Shown in pieces: positions 8,250-16,103 of a DNA stretch of 64,000 nucleotides. Origin of the DNA: Physcocola sp002396385 (lineage in GTDB: Bacteria > Bacteroidota > Bacteroidia > Bacteroidales > Paludibacteraceae); contig CAMNDM010000006.1 in the NCBI GenBank assembly GCA_946535435.1, forward strand, positions 1-64,000, written 5' to 3'. A model generated the notes under the pieces. It was not told the DNA's origin, did no database searches, and saw only the letters and a program-made list of their open reading frames with translations. Positions within the stretch are counted from its first letter, which is position 1. Every line of letters begins with the position of its first letter. The translations under genes and the position numbers were made by a program.

Positions 8250-8873
8250 ATGAATAACCGTAATTTCCAAAGAGAACTCGATGACGTGATTCGTCGTCAG
8301 ACCGAGAAACAGGAAGTCCCCTCGCTTCTGTTACATTGCTGTTGCGCTCCTTGCAGCAGCTATGTGCTTGAATATTTAACGCAATTCTTTCGTGTTTCAG
8401 TATATTTTTATAACCCGAATATCTATCCTCCTGAAGAATATACCCACCGGATTGACGAGATTGAACGTTTCGTCGGCGAGTTCCACGCTTTGAACAAGGT
8501 GCGGGTCATTGAGGGTGAATATGACCCCCAACGCTTTTATGAAACCGTTAAGGGACACGAAAAAGACCCTGAGGGCGGCGGACGGTGTGCCTTGTGCTTC
8601 CGCCTGCGTTTGGAGGCTTCTGCAAAAATCGCGAAAGAATATGATTTTGACTATTTTACAACTACTTTGACTATCAGCCCGTTAAAGAATGCTGCAATGC
8701 TAAACGCTATCGGTGAGGAACTCGGCAATTTGTACGGTGTGTCTTTCTTGCCGTCCGATTTTAAAAAGAAAGGTGGCTACCTAAGGTCAATCGAGTTGTC
8801 GAAAATCTATAATCTTTACCGCCAAAATTATTGCGGATGCGTTTACTCTTTCAATGCACGCAACAGAACATGA
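8250..8873 (+). CDS. queH: epoxyqueuosine reductase QueH
   Basis: A 207-residue cytoplasmic protein of the QueH (DUF208) family, which reduces epoxyqueuosine to queuosine in tRNA as an alternative to QueG. The Fe-S and redox cysteines are visible: L-H-C-C-C-A-P-C-S-S near residues 26-35, C-A-L-C-F-R-L-R-L near 111-119, and Y-C-G-C-V near the C-terminus. The segment Y-N-P-N-I-Y-P-x-x-E-Y is diagnostic. The ATG at 8250 is chosen over the upstream TTG at 8241, which overlaps the -7 box. The message may be leaderless. Confidence 0.95.
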   Translation: MNNRNFQRELDDVIRRQTEKQEVPSLLLHCCCAPCSSYVLEYLTQFFRVSVYFYNPNIYPPEEYTHRIDEIERFVGEFHALNKVRVIEGEYDPQRFYETVKGHEKDPEGGGRCALCFRLRLEASAKIAKEYDFDYFTTTLTISPLKNAAMLNAIGEELGNLYGVSFLPSDFKKKGGYLRSIELSKIYNLYRQNYCGCVYSFNARNRT

Positions 8874-8894
8874 TTTTGTCTGCCAAATTTTCGC

Positions 8895-8902
8895 TATTTT
8901 TG
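8895..8902 (+). promoter_or_regulatory. -7 box TATTTTTG of the TonB-receptor operon
   Basis: A perfect TAnnTTTG match, with TTTG at 8875-8878 as a possible -33 box (16-base spacer). It would give a leader of about 65 bases before the ATG at 8973. Confidence 0.5.
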
Positions 8903-8972
8903 TAGTTTGTCCCGGTAATAACTTTGTTGTCGGTTCGTTCCATTATTATAGAGATGGTGCAATTAGAGTCTT

Positions 8973-11384
8973 ATGCGTAAGTTTTTTTTATTATTGTCGT
9001 TCCTTTCTTTCGTTGTGTCTCTGATAGAGGCACAAACGTCTGTTCGTTTCTATGGACGTGTTTCTGATGAGGCGAATCATGGAATTGAGGCTGTTGACGT
9101 TACTGTTGACGGCCTTCCCTATGGAACTTCGACAGATTCCACCGGACGATATTCCCTTGAATTTGAAACAAAACAAACAAGTCTGACGCTGCGCTTCGAG
9201 CAGTTCGGATATGGGGTGGAGACCTCCCGACAGAAAGTAAGGGAGGGCAGCCACCGTGTGAATGTCGTTTTGCGCGATTCTTCGGTTATGCTTGCGGGGG
9301 TGTCCGTCTCTGAAATGACGCGTCAGACTGAGTCGATTAGCAAACTGCCGGTCGACCGTTTGAAGGAAACTCCTAACACCAGTGGAGGTATTGAGGGTAT
9401 TATTACAACACAGGCTGGCGTCAGTTCCAGTAATGAGTTGTCTTCACAATACAATGTCAGGGGGGGCAATTTCGATGAGAACTGCGTTTATGTGAACAAT
9501 ATCGAAGTCTACCGCCCTATGCTGGTCCGCTCTGGCGAACAGGAGGGACTTAGTTTCGTTAACCCCGACTTGGTTGAAAAACTCTCTTTCTCGACTGGGG
9601 GCTATAGTGTGGAGTATGGCGATAAAATGTCTTCGGTTCTCGATATCCAGTACAAGAAGCCCGAGGCTTTCGAGGGTTCTGCTATGGTTAGTTTGCTGGG
9701 TGCTTCAGCCTATGTGGGTGCGAAGACTGGTAAGCTAACGCAGATACATGGTATTCGCTATAAGTCTAACGAGTACCTTTTAAGCTCGTTAGATACGGAA
9801 GGAGAGTATAAACCGCGTTTTTTCGACTATCAAACCTACATTACCTACTCCTTCAATCAGAAATGGGAAATCGATTTGCTGGGTAACATTTCGCGAAACA
9901 GTTATAAGTTCATTCCGGTTGACCGCTCTACGAGGTTTGGCACTATTGCTATGGTTAAGGAGTTTAACGTCTATTTCGACGGCCAGGAAAAAGACTTGTT
10001 TCAAACCTTCTTCGGAAATCTGGCGCTAAAGTACCATCCGACAAAGGAGGTTGAACTGCAACTATTGGCCTCTAATTATTACACCCGCGAAAATGAGACG
10101 TATGATGTTTATGGCGAATATGCCTTGTCGGATGTCGACGGCTCGAATTCTACCTTTGTGGATTTGAGCAGCGGTGTGGGGTCGTATACGCAACACGCGC
10201 GAAATTGGATGTATGCCCGGGTCTCTGGCTTTTCCCATTTGGGAAAATTTAAACGGGACGATAACGAGTTCAAGTGGGGACTGACCTACCAACGCGAAAA
10301 GATTACAGAAAAGGTGTCGGAATGGGAGATGCGTGACTCTTCGGGGTACAGCATGCCGTTCAACAGCGAACAATTGAACCTGTATTACAACCTGTTTTCT
10401 GATAACGATCTGGAATCGAACCGGTTTATGGGGTATGTGATGGATAGTTACACCTTCCGTCCCGATGCGGGGCGTGTGGTGCTGACTGGCGGTGTCCGTG
10501 GCAGTTATTGGGATTGGAACAGCGAGTTCTTGCTAAGCCCGCGTGCTTCTGTCGCCTTCTTCCCGAAAAACATGCCGCGGTGGGGGTTCCGTCTGGCCTC
10601 TGGCCTTTATTACCAGGCGCCTTTCTACAAGGAACTCCGAGACACTTTTACGGTTGACGGAAATACCGAAATCAGGTTGAACAAGGATATTAAATCGCAA
10701 CGTTCTGTTCAGCTGGTTGCCGGTTCTGACTACTATTTCCATGCTTGGGAACGTCCGTTTAAATTTACTACTGAACTTTATGGAAAATATATCGACCGGC
10801 TGATCTCGTATAATGTCGATAATGTCCGCATTATTTATAGTGGTGAGAACGATGGCGATGGGTATGTCTGGGGTGCCGATTTCAAGGTGTTCGGTGAATT
10901 CGTTCCCGGAACCGACTCATGGATTTCGTTGTCGCTTATGCAGGCGAAAGAGAATGTTTATGGCGATGGTGCCGGTTTCGTTTCCAGACCCTCGGAAAAA
11001 CGATACGATGTCTCTATGTTTTTTCAGGATTATTTCCCCGGTTATGAGAAATTTAGGTTTAACTTGAAACTTATCTGGGGTGACGGATTGCCTTTCGGCC
11101 CGCCTCATAGCGAGCGCAAAGACGCCGTTTTCCGTACAACGGCCTATCGTAGGGTTGATATTGGCTGCTCTTATGTGATGAAGCGTTCAAACAGCGCGTT
11201 TATGCGGAAAAAGCCGCTCAATAGTCTGAAGTCTGTCTCCTTGGGCTTAGATGTGTTCAACTTGTTTGATATTAAGAACGAAAGCTCGTTCTTTTGGGTG
11301 ACCGATGTGAATAATTGTCAGTATGCGGTCCCTAATTATTTGACCTCGAGGCAGGTGAACGTTAAACTAACTGTTGATTTCTAG
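8973..11384 (+). CDS. TonB-dependent receptor with N-terminal carboxypeptidase-regulatory-like domain
   Basis: An 803-residue outer membrane receptor. A signal peptide (1 to about 20, ending E-A-Q) precedes a beta-sandwich domain of about 80 residues (F-Y-G-R-V-S-D-E...D-S-T-G-R-Y-S-L) of the CarboxypepD_reg-like type. The plug follows (Q-Y-N-V-R-G-G-N-F-D-E-N; Y-S-V-E-Y-G-D-K-M-S-S-V-L-D-I), then a long 22-strand-type barrel ending in K-L-T-V-D-F with the expected terminal Phe. It should import a ligand with TonB/ExbBD energy. No SusD partner is adjacent, so it is not a typical SusCD pair, and the substrate is unknown. The next gene starts 7 bases downstream, giving a three-gene envelope operon. 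Confidence 0.9.
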   Translation: MRKFFLLLSFLSFVVSLIEAQTSVRFYGRVSDEANHGIEAVDVTVDGLPYGTSTDSTGRYSLEFETKQTSLTLRFEQFGYGVETSRQKVREGSHRVNVVLRDSSVMLAGVSVSEMTRQTESISKLPVDRLKETPNTSGGIEGIITTQAGVSSSNELSSQYNVRGGNFDENCVYVNNIEVYRPMLVRSGEQEGLSFVNPDLVEKLSFSTGGYSVEYGDKMSSVLDIQYKKPEAFEGSAMVSLLGASAYVGAKTGKLTQIHGIRYKSNEYLLSSLDTEGEYKPRFFDYQTYITYSFNQKWEIDLLGNISRNSYKFIPVDRSTRFGTIAMVKEFNVYFDGQEKDLFQTFFGNLALKYHPTKEVELQLLASNYYTRENETYDVYGEYALSDVDGSNSTFVDLSSGVGSYTQHARNWMYARVSGFSHLGKFKRDDNEFKWGLTYQREKITEKVSEWEMRDSSGYSMPFNSEQLNLYYNLFSDNDLESNRFMGYVMDSYTFRPDAGRVVLTGGVRGSYWDWNSEFLLSPRASVAFFPKNMPRWGFRLASGLYYQAPFYKELRDTFTVDGNTEIRLNKDIKSQRSVQLVAGSDYYFHAWERPFKFTTELYGKYIDRLISYNVDNVRIIYSGENDGDGYVWGADFKVFGEFVPGTDSWISLSLMQAKENVYGDGAGFVSRPSEKRYDVSMFFQDYFPGYEKFRFNLKLIWGDGLPFGPPHSERKDAVFRTTAYRRVDIGCSYVMKRSNSAFMRKKPLNSLKSVSLGLDVFNLFDIKNESSFFWVTDVNNCQYAVPNYLTSRQVNVKLTVDF

Positions 11385-11391
11385 TTGACTT

Positions 11392-13059
11392 ATGCGAAGG
11401 TTTTTATTTATAGTTGCTTATTTTATTCTCTTTTCTGTGGAGGGGTTCTCGGCGGGAGAAACTCCACAACAACTTGTCGGCTCGCTTGATGAACCGCTGA
11501 AAGGTGTGAAAAAGAACTTGGTTGACAGCCTGAAGGTTGAATTGTCGGGCCGTTATGTTGATGAATACCGGACTTATGGACGGAAACTGGCCTACGATTC
11601 CCTCGTCCACCGAATCAGGGTTATCAAGGCGGCCAATGAACATAATACGTCCGACACACTGGCCTCTGTCAGGCGTGTTGAACAACCTTTGTCGGAAATT
11701 GACCGGCTGAAAAAGGAAAACCAGACGCTTAGAAATGAATTGAAGATGCTGAGGTTTGGTGAAACTCCTGAAAAGGAACTTACACAATTGCAGAAACGGA
11801 CCAGGTGGATTGTCAAACAGCTCTTGCTGCAGAATAATGCGGCGGCCGATACTTTGTATAAAGTGTATAATGACAAGTCTTTCGGACGCGGACCCGTTTG
11901 TTTTGACTCTATTTCGACCCGTGCACTGATGCCGAATATGCCGAAATACGTCAAACCCCGTTATCTGATGGCTAAAAAATATCCTGTCAGGAAGACGCAT
12001 TTCGAGGAACTGTGCCAGCGCAACGATGTCAGAAACCTGATGAATGAAAAGGTTACTTTCCTTTTGGTCGGCAGAAATCCTGCCGCTTTCGATTTTGTGC
12101 GGCTGGGTGAATATGACGACCAACGCTCGCTTGTGGAAAAAAAGATTACAAATGTTAGAAGGGTGGAAGTTGACGGGTCTTCTGACCTGAATGTCTCTGA
12201 TGTTAAAAAACCGAAGGCGAATGCTCCGAAGGAGGATGGCCCGTGGGTGACAAAAGCCACGCTCGACTTGCAGTTTACGCAATGCTATATTTCAAAAAAC
12301 TGGTATAAGGGTGGTAACGATTATGCCACGCTGATGGGTGAAGGCAGCTTTGAACGGAACTACAAGGAAGGCAAGAAAATATGGGATAACAAGTTGGAGA
12401 CCAAGGTCGGGTTTTACACCTCTTCTGTGCTTGAAGACCATGCCATCAGGGTCTACAACGACGTTTTCAAAATCTCATCCACTATGGGATACAACTATTT
12501 TGACTCGAAACTCTATCCTGCAATATATGGCGAGTTCAACACTCAGTTGTTCCGTTCCTACAAAAACTACAAGGCTAAAGAGACTGAAAAAACAACGGTG
12601 GCTACTTCCTTTATGTCGCCTACACGCTTGTTCCTTGGTGCTGGCGCCAAATATGAGTTTAAGAAAGACGACATTTTCGCCTACCTTTCTCCTTTGACCT
12701 CTAAACTGCTTTTTGTGGTGAACGACGACATTGAGGATGTCAGGACGGTGGGTATTGAGGACACCACTAAGAAGGCGCAGGTCAATTTGGGTATTTTCGG
12801 AAAAGGTAAAGTGAAGTGGGCTTTCTCGAAAGATATCAGCATTAGCTCTGAGTTCGATATCTTCGCCCCTTATAACTTTAAAAACGTTGAGTTTAACTGG
12901 AATACTGTCGGCTCCTTTAAAATCAACAATTACCTGCGTACAAAGCTGACGCTCAACATGCGCTTCGACAGTACGCCTGTCTACGAAGAGAATGAAAGCC
13001 CTAAACTGCAGATTTTAGAGCAACTGGGCTTTGGCTTTATATACACTTTCAACCAATAG
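11392..13059 (+). CDS. DUF3078 family outer membrane protein
   Basis: A 555-residue secreted protein with a signal peptide (MRRFLFIVAYFILFSVEGFS). A central helical part holds a short coiled coil (I-D-R-L-K-K-E-N-Q-T-L-R-N-E-L, near residues 102-116). The C-terminal half, from about residue 283, is beta-rich (T-K-A-T-L-D-L-Q-F-T-Q, N-W-Y-K-G-G, N-K-L-E-T-K-V-G-F-Y-T) and matches DUF3078. It ends in a transmembrane-strand-like segment terminating F-I-Y-T-F-N-Q. I infer an outer membrane beta-barrel with a periplasmic N-terminal stalk. It lies 7 bases after the TonB receptor and 4 bases before the next gene. The function is unknown. Confidence 0.8.
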   Translation: MRRFLFIVAYFILFSVEGFSAGETPQQLVGSLDEPLKGVKKNLVDSLKVELSGRYVDEYRTYGRKLAYDSLVHRIRVIKAANEHNTSDTLASVRRVEQPLSEIDRLKKENQTLRNELKMLRFGETPEKELTQLQKRTRWIVKQLLLQNNAAADTLYKVYNDKSFGRGPVCFDSISTRALMPNMPKYVKPRYLMAKKYPVRKTHFEELCQRNDVRNLMNEKVTFLLVGRNPAAFDFVRLGEYDDQRSLVEKKITNVRRVEVDGSSDLNVSDVKKPKANAPKEDGPWVTKATLDLQFTQCYISKNWYKGGNDYATLMGEGSFERNYKEGKKIWDNKLETKVGFYTSSVLEDHAIRVYNDVFKISSTMGYNYFDSKLYPAIYGEFNTQLFRSYKNYKAKETEKTTVATSFMSPTRLFLGAGAKYEFKKDDIFAYLSPLTSKLLFVVNDDIEDVRTVGIEDTTKKAQVNLGIFGKGKVKWAFSKDISISSEFDIFAPYNFKNVEFNWNTVGSFKINNYLRTKLTLNMRFDSTPVYEENESPKLQILEQLGFGFIYTFNQ

Positions 13060-13063
13060 TATT

Positions 13064-13585
13064 ATGAGATTTTTCGCGATTTTTGTATTTGCTCTTTTCT
13101 CCTGCTTGAATTCTATGGCTGCTGGCGACGATGTTTTCGTGCCGGCTTCCGATTGTATACCCGACCCTGTCCTCGACAGCCTGACTATAGAGAATGGCCG
13201 TATCTATGTGGAGGACCACGTGATAACCACGGGTGAACTCTCGTACGTTATGCATAAGGTTAATCCGTCGCTGTACGAGAAACGCAAGGCAGGACAAAAA
13301 ATGTATTTGTTCAGTATTGGCGGCTTCTTTCTTGGTACTGCCGCTGTCTGTACTGGTAGCTATTGGTACGATAACTTTACTGGCTCGAGAAAAGAAGCGG
13401 GGAAATGGCTGATGGTTGCCGGCGTGCCGGTTTCTGCTGCGTCTGTTTGCACTTTCTCGATTGGAGTGTCTAAAACCTACAAGGCGCGAAAACGTTTCCT
13501 TCGCGACTGTTTCGGCCTGGCTAAGGTTGAAAGTGTTGACCTGGGGGTCGGAACTAATTCTCTTTCTATCGGTTTACATTTCTAG
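13064..13585 (+). CDS. small membrane-associated protein of unknown function
   Basis: A 173-residue protein starting MRFFAIFVFALFSCLN, a clear signal peptide ending near S-M-A-A-G. Two hydrophobic segments follow the basic K-R-K-A-G-Q-K-M-Y linker (L-F-S-I-G-G-F-F-L-G-T-A-A-V-C and W-L-M-V-A-G-V-P-V-S-A-A-S-V). A basic K-x-Y-K-A-R-K-R-F follows, and the protein ends S-I-G-L-H-F like a membrane strand. The start at 13064 is chosen because the upstream TTG lies inside the previous gene and would spoil the signal peptide. It is only 4 bases from the DUF3078 gene, so the two are probably cotranslated. I do not recognise the family. Confidence 0.65.
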   Translation: MRFFAIFVFALFSCLNSMAAGDDVFVPASDCIPDPVLDSLTIENGRIYVEDHVITTGELSYVMHKVNPSLYEKRKAGQKMYLFSIGGFFLGTAAVCTGSYWYDNFTGSRKEAGKWLMVAGVPVSAASVCTFSIGVSKTYKARKRFLRDCFGLAKVESVDLGVGTNSLSIGLHF

Positions 13586-13595
13586 TTTTTCTCGT

Positions 13596-13638
13596 AAAAA
13601 AAACAGACGCTGCAGGGCAGTTTGGTGAGCCGCAGCGT
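13596..13638 (-). terminator. hairpin followed by T8 on the minus strand
   Basis: Arms ACGCTGC (13607-13613) and GCAGCGT (13632-13638) enclose an 18-base loop. Eight A at 13596-13603 give a U8 tail when read leftwards. It is the second minus-directed terminator below tRNA-Gln. Confidence 0.6.
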
Positions 13639-13744
13639 GTATGTTGTCCGTTCGTTCTGATCGGTAGGATTGTTGACGAGCGGAAACGTGTTGAAATATG
13701 CTGGCTGATAACAAACAGAACAGGCTAGCCTCTAGGTATAATAA

Positions 13745-13770
13745 AAAAGGCGCATTGGAAAATGCGCCTC
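13745..13770 (-). terminator. intrinsic terminator after tRNA-Gln
   Basis: GGCGCATT (13749-13756), loop GGAA and AATGCGCC (13761-13768) form a perfect 8-bp hairpin, with A6 to its left giving a U-tail on the minus strand. It lies 8 bases past the tRNA 3' end. Confidence 0.8.
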
Positions 13771-13777
13771 TTTTATG

Positions 13778-13849
13778 TTGTCCCTTCAAGACTCGAACTC
13801 GAACAAACAGTACCAAAAACTGTTGTGCTAACCATTACACCAAGGGACA
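13778..13849 (-). tRNA. tRNA-Gln (anticodon TTG)
   Basis: The reverse complement folds as a 72-base tRNA: acceptor TGTCCCT/AGGGACA, D-stem GTG/CAC, anticodon stem ACAGT/ACTGT around loop TTTTGGT with anticodon TTG, T-stem TCGAG/CTTGA with loop TTCGAGT, and discriminator A. CCA is not encoded. It lies 69 bases downstream of tyrS, on the same strand. Confidence 0.93.
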
Positions 13850-13918
13850 ATCGAAATCGTGTTGCAAAATTAAGACAGTTTTGTTACAAAGCAAAATTTC
13901 GCACTGCTTTTTTTACTT

Positions 13919-15208
13919 TTATTTGGCAATAAGAAGGTAATAGTTCTTTTTACCCTTCTGTACCAATAAGTATTTACCTGCAATAAGGGCATCTGCGCCT
14001 GCTTTAGCATTGGCGTCTGCCACTTTTTCCTTGTTGATAGAGACACCTCCGCCCTGCACTAACTTCCTCATTTCGCCTTTTGAAGGGAAAATGGCAGCTT
14101 TTTCTGTACAGAGTGTGAGAAGGTCGCTGTTCTCAATGTCGTCTTTGCTGACTTCGAACTGTGGAACGCCTTCGAACACCGACAAAAGCGTTTGCTCGTC
14201 AACTTTCTGTAGTGTCTCTTTGGTGGCTTTGCCGAAAAGGATGTTCGAAGCCTCGACAGCCTGCTCGTAATCCTCGCGCGAGTGAACCATAACGGTCACT
14301 TCTTCGGCCAGGCGTTTTTGCAGCAGACGCAAGCCTGGGTCCTTACGGTGCTCCTCTATCAGGTTGTCGATTGTCGCTTTGTCGAGGCTGGTAAAGATCT
14401 TTATATAGCGTTCTGCATCCGCATCGCTTACGTTCAACCAGAACTGGTAGAATTTGTAAGGAGTGGTGTAGTCCTTGCTAAGCCAAACGTTTCCGCTTTC
14501 GGTCTTTCCGAACTTGCCACCGTCGGCCTTGGTGATAAGCGGACAAGTGAGCGCATAGCACTCGTTCCCGTTTGTGCGGCGTATGAGTTCCGTTCCGGTG
14601 GTGATGTTTCCCCACTGGTCGCTACCTCCCATCTGCAGTTTGCAGTTCTTGGTCTTGTTCAGGTAGAGGAAGTCGTAGCCTTGAAGCAACTGGTATGAGA
14701 ACTCGGTGAACGACAAGCCGTCGCGTGCTTCACCGTTCAAACGCTTCTGTACGCTGTCTTTTGCCATCATGTAGTTGACGGTGATGTGCTTGCCGATGTC
14801 GCGGACGAATTCCAAGAATGAATAGCCCTTCATCCAGTCGTAGTTGTTGACCAGTTCGGCTTTGTTCGCAGCGTCGCTGTCGAAGTCAAGGAATTTGCTT
14901 AATTGCTTCTTGATGCACTCAATATTGTGGTTGAGTGTCGCCTCGTCGAGAAGGTTACGCTCTGCACTTTTCCCCGAAGGGTCGCCAATCATACCGGTTG
15001 CACCGCCAATCAGTGCCAACGGCTTGTGGCCACAACGCTGGAAGTGGCGTAACATCATAATGCCACAAAGGTGGCCAATATGCAGTGAGTCGGCGGTTGG
15101 GTCAATACCCAGATATGCCGTAACGGTTTCTTTCTCAAGTAATTCTTCTGTGCCTGGCATCATGTCTTGAAGCATGCCACGCCATTTGAGTTCGTCTACA
15201 AAGTTCAT
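13919..15208 (-). CDS. tyrS: tyrosyl-tRNA synthetase
   Basis: A class I aminoacyl-tRNA synthetase of 429 residues that charges tRNA-Tyr. The HIGH-type motif is H-I-G-H-L in the segment Y-L-G-I-D-P-T-A-D-S-L-H-I-G-H-L (about residues 32-47). A Q-M-G-G-S-D-Q-W-G-N-I motif lies near 192-202, and the KMSKS equivalent is K-F-G-K-T-E-S-G near 231. The C-terminus holds an S4-type RNA-binding domain (L-V-Q-G-G-G-V-S-I-N). A -7 box lies on the minus strand upstream of the start. Confidence 0.97.
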   Translation of the reverse strand: MNFVDELKWRGMLQDMMPGTEELLEKETVTAYLGIDPTADSLHIGHLCGIMMLRHFQRCGHKPLALIGGATGMIGDPSGKSAERNLLDEATLNHNIECIKKQLSKFLDFDSDAANKAELVNNYDWMKGYSFLEFVRDIGKHITVNYMMAKDSVQKRLNGEARDGLSFTEFSYQLLQGYDFLYLNKTKNCKLQMGGSDQWGNITTGTELIRRTNGNECYALTCPLITKADGGKFGKTESGNVWLSKDYTTPYKFYQFWLNVSDADAERYIKIFTSLDKATIDNLIEEHRKDPGLRLLQKRLAEEVTVMVHSREDYEQAVEASNILFGKATKETLQKVDEQTLLSVFEGVPQFEVSKDDIENSDLLTLCTEKAAIFPSKGEMRKLVQGGGVSINKEKVADANAKAGADALIAGKYLLVQKGKKNYYLLIAK

Positions 15209-15237
15209 CGAATGGATAATTCTTTTTATACTGTATG

Positions 15238-15245
15238 CAAATTTA
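15238..15245 (-). promoter_or_regulatory. -7 box of tyrS
   Basis: The plus-strand CAAATTTA reads TAAATTTG on the minus strand, 30 bases before the tyrS start. No good -33 box is visible. Confidence 0.45.
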
Positions 15246-15363
15246 AGACTATTCCGCCGTTTTTCCCATTTTTATGCTAAGTTTCCTTCAATTTAATCGC
15301 TGTGTGTTCGTTCTGTTATTTGCTTTTATGAGTTGAAAAATAGAAGTTTGCCGATTTTTTTTA

Positions 15364-15371
15364 TAATTTTG
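15364..15371 (+). promoter_or_regulatory. -7 box TAATTTTG of efp
   Basis: A perfect TAnnTTTG match 39 bases before the efp ATG. The nearest TTTG (15347-15350) is closer than usual, so the -33 box is uncertain. Confidence 0.5.
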
Positions 15372-15410
15372 CAAGTTCAAACGTCGAAAAATAATTATTA
15401 AGATATTTAT

Positions 15411-15986
15411 ATGATTAATTGCCAAGAAGTTAAAAACGGTACTTGCCTCCTTATCGAGGGCCAGTATTATTTCGTAATCGAGTTCCAGCATGTAAAGCCT
15501 GGTAAGGGTAACACTTTCGTTCGTACCAAGATGAAGAACGTAAAGACTGGTAACGTGCTTGAGCGTACCTATCAGATCGGTTTCAAGTTGGAGGATGTTC
15601 AGATTTCTAAGCGTCCATACCAGTTCCTTTACAAGGAAGGTGACGATGCCTATGTATTCATGAACAACGAAACTTTCGAACAGATCACTATCGATAAGGT
15701 GGCTATCAACGGTGTTGAATTCTTGAAGGAAGGTGACAACGTTGACGTCGTTTCTCACGACGACCTCGTCCTTTATGCAGAACTTCCTGCAAAGGTTTCT
15801 TTGAAAATCACTTATACCGAGCCTGGCTTGAAGGGCGATACTGCTACCAACACACTGAAACCTGCTACTGTTGAGACTGGTGCTACCGTACGTGTGCCTC
15901 TCTTTATCGAGGAGGGTGAGGAAATTATCGTCGACACCCGCGACGGTTCTTACCTCGGTCGTGCAAATGCAGGCTTGAAGAAGTAA
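15411..15986 (+). CDS. efp: elongation factor P
   Basis: A 191-residue EF-P, which binds between the P and E sites and relieves ribosome stalling at polyproline. The N-terminal KOW-like domain includes H-V-K-P-G-K-G-N-T-F, with the loop lysine that is modified in many species. Two OB-fold domains follow, and the C-terminus R-D-G-S-Y-L-G-R-A is typical. Codon use is strongly biased (AAG, CGT, TTC, GGT), as expected for an abundant protein. A terminator follows at once. Confidence 0.97.
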   Translation: MINCQEVKNGTCLLIEGQYYFVIEFQHVKPGKGNTFVRTKMKNVKTGNVLERTYQIGFKLEDVQISKRPYQFLYKEGDDAYVFMNNETFEQITIDKVAINGVEFLKEGDNVDVVSHDDLVLYAELPAKVSLKITYTEPGLKGDTATNTLKPATVETGATVRVPLFIEEGEEIIVDTRDGSYLGRANAGLKK

Positions 15987-16007
15987 TTGCAATTGTTTAA
16001 AATATTT

Positions 16008-16044
16008 AAAAAAGGGAGTCGGAATTCACTTGACTCCCTTTTTT
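16008..16044 (+). terminator. terminator of efp
   Basis: AAAAAAGGGAGTC (16008-16020) pairs with GACTCCCTTTTTT (16032-16044) around an 11-base loop, with a T-run at the end. Confidence 0.85.
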
Positions 16045-16103
16045 AATTACTGGAATCTTATTTTTTAATAACTTCGTGGTTTGAAACATTCTAACTTATA
16101 TTC

